A stretch of 64,000 nucleotides of DNA from Diploptera punctata. Its lineage: Eukaryota > Arthropoda > Insecta > Blattodea > Blaberidae. Made by a program: the position numbers and the translations under genes. Within the stretch, counting starts at the first letter, position 1, and every line of letters starts with the position of its first letter. A model generated the notes under the pieces. That model searched no databases and had not been told where the DNA came from. It worked only from the letters and a program-made list of their open reading frames with translations. The stretch is from assembly GCA_030220185.1 (NCBI GenBank), contig JASPKZ010008351.1:744001-808000 (forward strand). The letters run 5' to 3'. Shown one piece after another: positions 38,401 through 50,400 of this stretch.

Positions 38401-41400
38401 AACACAAAAAAGAGTATTGGTCAAAAGAATATAACTAATTCCCATTAGCATGCTATACAACTAATAAGAAAGATTTCCATTCTTTAATTAAGAAGATACA
38501 TTAGTGTTTTAGCTATTTAAAAATATTAAACATCTATTGTCCAATTCTTAGAAACGCAATTACACTGTTACTAAGCAATTACAAGAAATGATGATAAAGA
38601 ATTTTACCACCTGGCTAATACAGACAACAAAAGACATTCATTCACCTCTAGAAAAGATAATCTCTTAATCGTGACAAGTTACAAAGAAAACTGATAAACA
38701 TTTATCTATTAAATATCAAAGAACCAATTTACCCAGTTCTTAGAAATGTTATACATACTAGTAAATAATATTTTGTAACATAAATATATATTCAATTGTA
38801 AGGAGTGGATTCGAGAAAAGTGGGAGGAGCCACCGCCTTTATAAGCGAGAACTTTATCAAAATACTCACTATCTCTATCAGTGACTCTGTGTTCAGTGTT
38901 GGAACATCATAGACCTGCAGACCGCGATCTCCGATTCAGTTTAAATATTAGATTCGTCCGAGAAATAGTTAAATTTAAAGTTATAGTCCGTTAAGCATTT
39001 GGACTTTGAAAATATTGATTCGAGCACGTGGACCTCTAAGTATTTCATCGACTCCACTCATAGATAAAACTTTGTAACTGTATTATCAAAAGTGTATTTC
39101 TCCGTAAATAAACAGTTTCTTGGATTCGTTAAAATTGAGTGTACATTTATACGTTGTTCTTTTGCTTATAAAGAGTTCATAACCCTGAGATCTCTTGCCT
39201 ACCATTGAGCCCCGCACCATCTTGCAACAACTAATATGGTTAATTTTACATTATAAATCAAAATAATCACAAGTGTTAATATATAAAAATTTATAAATAA
39301 AAATAGATTTTTTATTTATATTATTTTTGGTCTGGACATCTTACCTCAATGTTAATGTTGATTTGTTCTTGGACATGTTTCAAAACAATTCTGTTTTATC
39401 GTCAGCTTTCCCAGACTCTGACGATAAAACAGAATTGTTTTGAAACATGTCCAAGAACAAATCAACATTAATATTGAGGTAAGATGTCCAGACCAAAAAT
39501 AATATAATTAAAATAACCTAAAAATGTAACTTCCTAAAATTAAATATTATAGATTTTTTACTTACTATAGATGTTCTTATTGATGTGTTCTTTAATCTAT
39601 GACCTTCATCACAAATGAGAAGATCAAATTTTGTTTGGCTTATATCTTCATAGTACCTTACAAACATTTCATATGAAATTAACATCACAGGAGTTCTTGA
39701 TAATGATTTGTAATCCTTTGGTTTGTTTTTCTAAAAATGAAATAAAATTTACTGAATTACAATTATTTAATTTTGGAGACTGGAGAATCAATAAAATCTT
39801 GTAGTGAGATCACATATTTAGGAATTAAAATAAATAAAAATGGGAGTTATGAAGAGGAAATAAGAAATAGAAATAATAAAGGAAAATTTATATATTAAAT
39901 TTGGGAATTTTTAACATTATGAGGTTCAATTAATAATAATTAAATGAATCGTGAGATTTGTAATTTGTAATTGCTTGCCTCAATGGAATATTGTGGGATA
40001 AAAATATAAGTAATAAAAATAAAATGAATATATATCATATAATTGTTAAAAGCATCATTACTTATGGAGCAGAACTTTGGCCATTAACAACAAAAACAAA
40101 TAAGTACCTTTTGGCAACGGAAATTGATTTTATACGAAGGGCCGCAGTCATTGTTGGCTAATGATAAGTGTCAAACGTCACTGCATTTAAATAAATAAAT
40201 AACATTACTGAACTTTTAAAGGAAGATTGGTTATGAGGAGAGGTATGAAAGATTTTAATTTATCTTAAATAATATTATGTTCCTAAATGACTTCAAACAA
40301 ATTTTTAAAGATCCTTCTATTGGAATTAAATAATGCTCCGAAAATATTCTGAAATCTCCAAAACTGTTTTATAGGAGACTATCATTCCCTTATGTAAAAA
40401 TTTATATTTTAATAAGTTATGTAGATAGGAAATAACACTATGAGGTTTTTTAATATTGTTTATTTTATTATTATAAACAAAATTATATTTTAATATTCTC
40501 TGTAACCGTCCACCGCTGTCACGAGGTAGCATGCTGCCTTGTCACACAGCGGGCCTGGGTTCAATCCCCGGTCGGGACAGTTTTTCTGGGTTAGGTTTTT
40601 ATCGGGGTTTTTCCTCACCTGCAAGACAAATGTCAGGAAAACTTTAAGGCCCAAACGGTCCCCGAAATCATATGGCCATCGCAATCATCATCATTCATTA
40701 ATTCATATTCATCTTAGATTAAGCTCAGGATTAGGGACTCTCCTGGCGCACCACTATCATCACCCATCATATCTTCGGGGCAACGTAACCCCACCTTCCA
40801 GGTGCCCCAACCTCAGAAGTGGGTTACAAGTATGCCATATGCCAGGAAAGAACACCAGGAATGTCGAAAGAGAACCTGGGGCATTAGTATGGTATGGTTT
40901 ATTACTACACTGTATTACATGAACAAAATTAATGAAAATAAAACAGGTTATTTTTCATAATCATTCATAGATTTTAGAAGTGGAAAATGTTTATATAATG
41001 ATCAGCTTTTTTAATACTTTAATTACATGAATAATATTAAGAAGTAATGTGTTATATTTAATTTACCTGATCCACAACAAAAGTCCGTATTCGTTCTCTA
41101 CCTAACCAGCGATGAATTTCATTCTGCCAATTTGCAACGAGACTACTGGGTGTCACAACAAGGATATGCTGTAAGACTGGCTTTCCACCATAAGGTCCTT
41201 GTTTCAAGAGCATCCTGAAACAATTATCATACATCAAGAAACACAAGGTCATAAAAACAATTTTCTTATATTTGATTTAAAAAGAAAGATGATCTATATT
41301 AAGCGTCGAGTATTTTAAAGTGAAAAGGAAGTCATTAATATTTAAAGTACGTGACACTATGAGGTTTATTTTAATTGATGAATTGAGTTATATTTGATAA

Positions 41401-44400
41401 CTCACCTCATAATTGTAGTAATTTTTTTTTTCACAATCTTTGTAATCTATTTGATAAATCCCTGATTTATTGCCTTCAAAAATCTTTTCATTTTTGTTGG
41501 TTTTAATTAATCTATTCAGGCTATAATAATTTTTCGGTGCTAATTTAATGTTAAATTTGCTGAAACTTATTATATGCCAAAGGATGGTATGTAAATTTCC
41601 TAAATTTTTTACTAATTTCTTTTTTTGTCTGAAGAATACATTCATTTATCAATTTTTGTTTTTTTAATCTATTTATTTTCTCATGAATCATCATTTCTTC
41701 AAAACCATTATCTTTAATATGTGTTTTTTTTTCTTTAATAACACTTTCTCTGCTCATGGGGATATTCAAAAGTATGTATGTTAAACTATTAAAGACTGCT
41801 GTTTATGAGCGATGTAGTTCAAACCTGTTGCTTTAATATAATTATCAGTGTGTTTTTCTTTCCTGTAAATTCTAAATTTTCTTTTTCTTTTTTTTTTTCA
41901 TCTCTGATCAATTTTAGGTCCAAAAATGGTATTTGTTAGTTATTTTCAACTTCCATAGTAAATTTAATTGTTTTATTCCGGATATTCAAAAGTTTTACAG
42001 CATCTTCCAAATTTAACTTTTATAGGAATTAATCACTATGAGGTTTAATTTATGATGAAATTAAATGTTTCTTACTTCTCCTCATATAAATCTTCTAAGT
42101 AGATCGCGATTTCGAGACCATAACGGTCTCATCTTCAGTACCTCTTTGACGACTGATGTTATGTCGATCGGAAGAAACTCTTCTTCAGAAGAGTCGACAT
42201 AACATCAGTCGTCAAAGAAGTACTGAAGATGAGACCGTTATGGTCTCGAAATCGCGATCTACTTAGAAAATTTATATGAGGAGAGGTAAGAAACATTTAA
42301 TTTCACCATAAATTAAACCTCATAGTGATAAATTCCTATCAAAGTTAAATATAAGTGACGACTCAAGTCTAGATAGGAAATGAGAAGAAGAGCATCTTCC
42401 AAATGATCTTGATGAAGATTTTCGGGCTGTAGGCCGTGGTCGTGAGGCTTGTAGTTCCCCGACGTTTCGCCAGAGACTGCGTCTGGCATCCTCAAGGGTT
42501 GTCTTGAGACTGGCAATTCTGTCAACTGTCTGTCCTATTTATACGTTCACCGCGATGTCTTCGTAAGTTATATCTGTCTTCTGATTGGTCAGTGTTAGAA
42601 TTGCCAGTCTCAAGACAACCCTTGAGGATGCCAGACGCAGTCTCTGGTGAAACGTCAGGGAACTACAAGCCTCATGACCACAGCCTACAGCCTGAAAATC
42701 TTCATCAAGATCATCATAGCAACTCCGGCCGTGAAAGTCTACGTAAATACATCTTCCAAATATTTGTGATTGACTATTGGAATGATATTGTCCATATACA
42801 CTACAATTATGAGGTGACTTGTTAAATCTAACTCAATTTATTAAGGGGGGACCTACACCTTTGAGGGTCAAAAAAAGTTATTTTTCATTTTTTTTATATA
42901 GATTGAAACTTCATCTTTAAATTAGTGAAAGATTTTCATTGATATCTCTATTACTTTTCGAGTTATGTTTAAAAATGTGCAATGCTGCCACTCGAGTGAG
43001 CCCTTTAATTTTAAAAGGTACCTATATCTTCGGTAAGTTTGTCGCTTGTTTTCCATAACTTAATTTTTTCAATACGGTTTCTCTCCCAAAGTTTTCAAGA
43101 TATTCAGACAACATTTTTTATGTATATGTAGTTTATAGAGATGAACAAAATATACTACAATTAGTAATGTACCTAATATTGTTTAGTTGTTTCTTGACTC
43201 ACCTCATACTTCTTAACTTCCAAGCAGACTCGAGTTTCTTCACTTCATTTGTGACATTCTCAATGCTGTATTACGTTCACAACTGATGTCCAACGGCCTC
43301 TTCTCCTGCAGACTGACCTCCGTGCCATCTGATGGTTGACCGACGAACTTCCAAATCAATCCCCTCTCCTTATCACCGGGTATTTCAAAATTCATAGTTG
43401 TTTTTATTCTTGCATATGTACATTTTTTCCCAAATTGTGAGTTCCTTCGGTTTTTCCAATTGTTTAAGTGATTTTGTTTTGGTCTCTATTCTATGATTTT
43501 CTGACCTTGTTTGGAGGTTCTTTGGCCAACCACAGGATGGAGCTGACATCAACATCCAGGTTGTGCAACATATGCAACATAAATCAAACCAGTCTGGACA
43601 AGCTGACGATAAAACAGAATTGTTTTGAAACATGTTCAAGAACAAATCAACATTAATATTGAGGTAAGATGATCAGACTAAAAATAATATAATTAAAATA
43701 ACCTCAAAATATCACTTCCTAAAATTAAATATTAATTATACATATACTTTTGTACGTCCACCGCTGTGGTCTCGAGGTAGCGTGCTGCCTTGTCACACAG
43801 CAGGCCCGGGTTTGATCCCAAGTTGGGGCAGTTTTTCTGGGTGAGGTTTTTATCAGGGTTTTCCTCACCTGTAAGACAAATGTCAGGAAAACTTTATGGC
43901 CCAAATGGTCCCCGAAATCAAATGACCATCATCATCATCATCTTTCACCGGTGTGGAAAGCAACGGGAAGCTACCACACCTATAATTCCCTAGTAAAGCT
44001 GCAAAGCATAGCATGAAAATGCTATGATTGCATTGAAAGACCTGCCCTTGGGCAGAATTACTATGGATGGATATACTTTTGTAATACATTTTCAGCAGAA
44101 TTGAACTTGAGCATTTTTTTTGCATGTCTTAATTTATGTTTAATTTTAGCTGTTAAAATTTTAAAACAGAAACTTACCAAATTAAAGTGATACACTGAAG
44201 TGTCTTTCCTAGACCCATCTCATCAGCTAAGATTGCACCATGATAATCCATCCTTTTCATACCCATTATACACTCATACATGAATACAACACCCTCTCTT
44301 TGATGAGAACGTAACACACGAGCAAGGCAGGCATCCACGCTAACTTCCATCACTTGTAGATGACTTTGATTGTATTGCCACTATTAATAATAAAAATTAA

Positions 44401-47400
44401 TTATATTTTTTTAAAGCAGCAACTTCAGCAACACCAATTTATGTTGAAGTACTAATGCAATGGTCAGAAGAAATTTTAATAAATCAAGGAGTTAGACAAG
44501 GTGTAGTCTATCACCCACTCTTTTTAATATATATATCGACGACATTATGAAACAATGGAAAATTATAATGGACAATGGCCTTATATTGAACAATAACTCA
44601 AGTATTAATAACTTAACTTTCGCCGACTATTTTGTCTTACTACACCATGATAATCTGTTACAATTGGCTGCTTACAAACTAAATGCAATATGTAGCGATT
44701 ATAATTTTAAAATTTCAATAAGTAAAACAAAAGTAATGGCATTTTGTGGAAGAAATACTCTGCGTGCACAAAATAGTAATTAGAGACGAAATTATTGAAC
44801 AAAGATCCCACTTAAATATTTAGGATTGTGACATCAGCTATGTGTATGATAAAGTTATTGAACACAAAACACATAAGTTTCAAGCTATCTGTGGTACAAT
44901 TAAATAGAAGAATGAATAATAAAGCTCATAAACAAAACAAAATTAAAAATGTTATAAAACAATGGCAGTCCATTGTCCTTTTGTATGGAGTGAATCTTGG
45001 ATTACCACTAAAACAAGGGACAAGTAAAATCCAAGCAGCCGAGAAGATATTAGTGAATCGGAGTACCACTACCAAACAAGAAGTTAAAATCCAAGCAGGC
45101 ACGAGATGATGAAACATTTTTAAGAAGGTAAAAAAAAGGCTGCACTAGAAGGACACCAGATAAGAAATGAGGATATCCGGTGAAGAACTGACGATCGACT
45201 CCATAAAAGAAAAAGATATTTAACAACCAAGATACAGTGGAAAGAACATGTAGAAAAAAGATGGAAGAAAGAAAAGAAGATACAAATTAAAAATCTTCCA
45301 TTATTTTCCAAGAGGAAGAAGAGATGTCGGGGACATCCTCGGAAGAGATGGTCTTAGAATCTATTAGTGAAGACAGAAACAGGCAACTCTTGCACTAAAC
45401 CAGGAAGTGAAGAAAAAGAAGAAGGTACTAATTGCAATGGTACCCCCATGCCCCTGTTACTAACAGAAGTTAATCGTAAAAATAAACTATAGCAGTTATA
45501 TATTTGAAAAGAAAAAACTATATGTCTAGACTGGGTTTTGAACCCAGGACCTTTGACTCTTCTATGTCAATGCTCTTTCCATGTGAGCTACCTAGGCCTC
45601 CAATCTAAACGAGTTATTTTTTCTCTTCTACATTAGTTAACTTTTTTTTTTTTCCCCCCCACCCAAATGATTACGAGCCATTTGCTACGATTTTTGCATG
45701 AGTGGAAGTCAGGACTGAAGAGGCCAAAGATATTGTCTGAATCGCCCGCGGCCGGGTATCAAAGAAATTTGAAATCATATGAGCGTGAGTGTGTTAAAAT
45801 ATATTCTACCACTCAATATTAACTACATGTTATTATTTAAATTTAAATACCAAGAGGACGAAGATCACTGGGCCGTCCTATGAAACGCTGGAGGGAAAAT
45901 TTTCTATAGGATCGTAACAGGCCTTGGCCTAATACTTGGAAGGAAGAAGAAGAATTTAAATTAAACCCTATCTAATCTTGGTTTCATAATTTCATTACAT
46001 ACATTTTTTTTATATTTACATATTCGCCATATTAGCACCTACATCTATTATGCCTCGACATAGAACATTGACAGGTCGGAGTGAGAGACAAAGAAGAAGG
46101 GATATATATTCCCGTACACATAATAATAGGCCAAATGTAAATTTAAATATTATAAATACTATAGTATACAAATGCCAAATGACACGTTATTGTTTTTTAA
46201 ATATGGCTTAGCTAAGCTACACCACATATTTCCTATCATTCGTATTACAAAATAAATAAAAAATTAATGCATAATGACGTATTTGTGACAAACTTAAAAA
46301 TTTAATGAATTGTGGTCGAATTTTGACTACTGGGCGACCACTAGTATACATAAATTCAGGAAATAAATATGATGTGAAGAATATATAAAAACAAGCAAGA
46401 TAAATTTGATTACAATAATTTAGTAGTGTACTTTAATATACTTATTTCAATCATAGTAACAGCTTTAGCTTCTTAATATTAATTTAATAAATAATGCTAT
46501 AGCTATGTGGAGTCCCTTCATGTCTTCTTCAGGTAGAAGCCATTCATTGTGTATTTGTGAATGATGATTCATAGCATTTGAATGTGGGACCAAGACAGTA
46601 AGGTAAAGGAAGGATTTATGCTTGGATGGGAAGGAAGCCTGGATTAGCTCAATGGTTAGAGCATCAGCACGGAAAGCTGAAGGTTCGGGGTTCGATTCCC
46701 GGTTCAGGCATAAATTTTTCTCTTTACCATTTGATTACAAGATAAAATAAACTAGATATCAAAACTTACGTTACACTCCTAGGACACTAACATTACAATT
46801 CTTTGGTTGTATTTCCCCATTTCCTTGAAAGTTTTGGATCCTGAAAATTCTTGAATAGTCTCTTATAAGGATTTTCATGCATAATTGGCCAACAGTTTCA
46901 TCCATCATATTCACATTCCAATGATCCTGATAGCGTGTGCTGCATCTTTTAGATCCTGATGGAATTTTTCATCTTGTTCTTCACTTATGGCTCATTAATT
47001 TGAAGAGAAAAACTTAAATGTGATAAGAAATTAAGCTCTAGGCTCATGTTACATTTAAGATGTTTAAATTTCTCCAACAAGTTTCTTATAATTTCTTGAT
47101 CCAGAGAGTCCTTGATGTTGTTCAGAAATTTCTTCACAAGTCTATGGATGTGTTCCATGTTTCTTTCTCTATTTCAGTCATCTTATCTGTGAAGGCATTA
47201 TCCATCATCAGCTTGCAAATCTGTGGTCTGTCAAATACTTCTCTTATTTTAGCAGTTGACATATAAAATGTAGCACAACAGAGGGCCTTCAACCGACAAA
47301 TTAAAATCCAAAAGAAAGCCATTTGGATTTGTAACTGCACTTGGCAGGTTTTTCATTTACACTCTTCAATTATGTACATAAGAGTTACTGGTAAAGGCAT

Positions 47401-50400
47401 ATGAAGGAAAGGATTGATAAAACTGGAAAGACTGCAGAATTATAAGGGCCTAAAACATATAATGACACTCTAGTGCCTGACAAACACATGGTAAACCATC
47501 TATAAGTTTGTTCTGAAATGTTAAGTACATTATAAAAACCCCACTTCTAAACAAATATTTGATTAAGAATTAAATGAATCGTGATTTCTTCTTACCTCAT
47601 ACTTCTATGTTTTTTTTAAAACACAGCACTGCAGTATCAGCGACCATTGTCACCATCTTTAGCTGTTTTCACGACTGTCAATTTTTTCTTTTGCCGGTAA
47701 TTATCTAAACTGCCATCTGGTGTTCTTTTGAAGGATTTATTTTCTAAACTGCCATCTGGTGTTCTTTTGAATGAATCATTTTCTAAACTGCCATCTGTTG
47801 TATTTTTGAAGAACTTTGTAATCAAGCTCGGTTCATCTGGAATCTCGAAGTTCATGGTTGTAGTATGGTTTTTTTTAATATATATTTTTTCCCAAACTGT
47901 TAAATCCATTAGTTATGTAGATAGGAAATAACACTATAAGGTTTTTTAATATTGAATATATGAAGTATGAGGTGAGTGAAAAATAAAAAATAAACAATGT
48001 TAAATCCATACTAGAACCATGAACTTCGAGATTCCAGACGAACCGAGCTTGATTACAAAGTTCTTCAAAAATACAACAGATGGCAGTTTAGAAAATGATT
48101 CATTCAAAAGAACACCAGATGGCAGTTTAGAAAATAATTTCTTCAAAAGAACACCAGATGGCAGTTTGGATAATTACCGGCAAAAGAAAAAATTGACACT
48201 CATGGAAACAGCTGAAGATGGTGACAATGGTCGCTGATACTGCAGTGCTGTGTTTTAAAAAACATAGAAGTATGAGGTAGGAAGAAATCATGATTCATTT
48301 AATTCTTATGAATTGAACCTCATAATGTTAAAAATTCCCAAATTTATTATATAAATATTTGATTTCTAAAGGCCGGAAAATGAAGTACATTTCACGGTAA
48401 CTTACAATGCATTAAAAAAAACAGAAAGAGATAGATGTACTGTTCAGAAATATTCTATGAGTTGTATTAAGACTTGAAATTCTTAATTATCTAATTTTCT
48501 TGCAATTTGAATCCTATTTTTAGGCCCTTATGGAACTAGTTGCATTGATTCTTTATTCCAGTATATGCTAAGATAGAAAGTTTCATATTATTACAATGAA
48601 ATTGTCATGTCAAAAGTTCTGTAGTTTTTAGACCATAAGATGCTCCTTCATTTAATGATCAAATTTAGAATAATTTAAATACATTATTATGAGAATATTT
48701 TCATTCAGGAATTACATAAAAATTAGTACCATCGTCGTCATCCTCTCCATCATGTCTCCCTTATGGAAGACTAATTCCAAATGTGCTTCCATCCATCTCT
48801 TTCCATATGTTTCTTCTTTTTAATTCTACTTAGTATTTCCAGTGGTCAATTTCTTTTGACGTTTACATTAAGTATTCTTTGTAGCAGTCTTCCCTTTTCC
48901 ATTCTTTTGTCCAAACCAATTTAATTTACTTTTTCTAGATCAGTTAATTTTTTTATTTTTGATGTTTTTATTTATATTAGCACTTTCCAATTATGGATAG
49001 AATCTAATTTAAGAAAGGAAAATTAATGTTTAAACCGGGATTTGAACAAGAATTGTATAAGTTGAAAGAAATGTTAATGTGTGTATCGTCGTTTGAATGG
49101 TGTAATTGGACAGCACACTAGTATGTAGACCTAGAGGTCCATGGTTCAAATAATTTTTCTATATTTAATTTCTATCTGATTGTATCATTACATATCTTAT
49201 CTTATGTGTATGACTTCAAGAAATTTAATTTCCAAGGACTGATTCTGTTCAATTCTTTCTTTTATATATGTACAAATTTCAGATGCATGTATTAAAATAC
49301 AATTTTACAAAATAAGGGTACACAGCAATCCCACCTCCTCATGGTGCATTGGGATATCGCAAAGAGGGTTACAATATGGTAACTACCATCCAAATGCAAA
49401 CTAATTGAAAAGCAGTTGAATCATCATGAACAAGAAAGAATAAGAGAGTGCATGAATGGAAAAGTTTATGAAGATTTGCATAAATATAAAACTTTGGTGT
49501 TGAAACCTAGAAAAATTAGAGTAGTTCAGTTCTGGCTAATTTTAAGACTTTACTGACTTCAAGAATACCTCTTAAGGATGAAACTGACAATTGAGAGATG
49601 CTGCCCACTCTGTGACAACTATAATGTGATTCTAAACAAGGAACAAGCTGGACAAGCTGACGATAAAACAGAATTGTTTTGAAACATGTCCAAGAACAAA
49701 TCAATATTAATATTGAGGTAAGATGATTAGACTGAAGATAATTTAATTAAAATAACTTCAAAATATGGTTGGTTGGTGGTTGGTATCTAATGTCGAGCAC
49801 TTGATAATGAAATCATTCGCTCTCTTGCACTCCAATATTTAGCAGAAAGGCTGGTCTCTTCAACAAAAGCTGGACAATGGAGGAGATGGTTTCTTTCCAT
49901 ATCTTCATTTAAATTGCAAAAAGGGCATTTAGGTGAATCTGTTATGCCAATTCTGTGTAGGTGTTTATTCAAGCAGTCATGTCCCGTTAGGAGCCTGAAT
50001 GTTGCTACTGCAGATTTTCTTTGTAATGTAGTAATGTCATAAGCTTGTAGATTTTCCCATTCCTTTCCAGATGTTTTGGTGGTGTATTCTTCTCTAAGTT
50101 TATTGATGTATTTATTGAGATAATTCTTTTGATAGAGTGAAAGGAAACTGGAGCAGAAGTTGGGTTTGAAACAATTTTGCTACCCTTCTTGGCTCTAGAA
50201 AATCGGCTATTTCATTGCCTGTCACTCCACAATGGGCCGGAATCCATTGAAGTACAACTTTTTTATGTAGACGGGATAAATGTTTTATCATTTTGTGACA
50301 TTCGATAATTTTGATGCTTTTGGGTGTTGTGTCTCGTGTTATAGCAAGAATGGCTGCTTTGGAGTCACATAGAATTACAACTTTTGTAAATTTTTGGATG

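Larger units (their letters stand above)
42013..42392. mobile_element. PLE-E foldback with two facing intact hammerheads
   Basis: Flanked by AGCATCTTCCAAAT (41999-42012 and 42391-42404). Near-perfect inverted arms; outer CACTATGAGG/CCTCATAGTG; inner ATGAGGAGAGGTAAGAAAC; a hammerhead in each arm (42098-42143 -, 42217-42265 +). Confidence 0.85.
41345..42846 (-). mobile_element. PLE with RT and GIY-YIG remnants, hit twice at one site
   Basis: Outer boxes ACACTATGAGG (left) and ATTATGAGGTGAC (right). The - strand RT reads [15 protein letters not shown], continuing after the insertions as [20 protein letters not shown]. Then come a thumb segment ([31 protein letters not shown]) and [15 protein letters not shown], and the start of GIY-YIG ([17 protein letters not shown]). 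Two foreign foldbacks lie at 42013-42392 and 42405-42749. Not functional. Confidence 0.75.
47564..48352. mobile_element. PLE-A palindrome with nested PLE-B
   Basis: Flanked by AAATATTTGAT (47553-47563 and 48353-48363). Inverted PLE-A 3' parts, with the 13-residue repeat in both, are separated by a PLE-B foldback (47911-47998) that duplicated TGTTAAATCCAT. Confidence 0.82.

Noticed and set aside
40539..40922. A 127-codon open frame on the + strand.
   Set aside because: It reads through an S2 SINE; homologous frames appear in other S2 copies.
46640..46715. tRNA-like sequence with good A and B boxes.
   Set aside because: It belongs to SINE family S4, with an inverted copy at 52985-53110 and a fragment at 9325, so not called as a tRNA gene.
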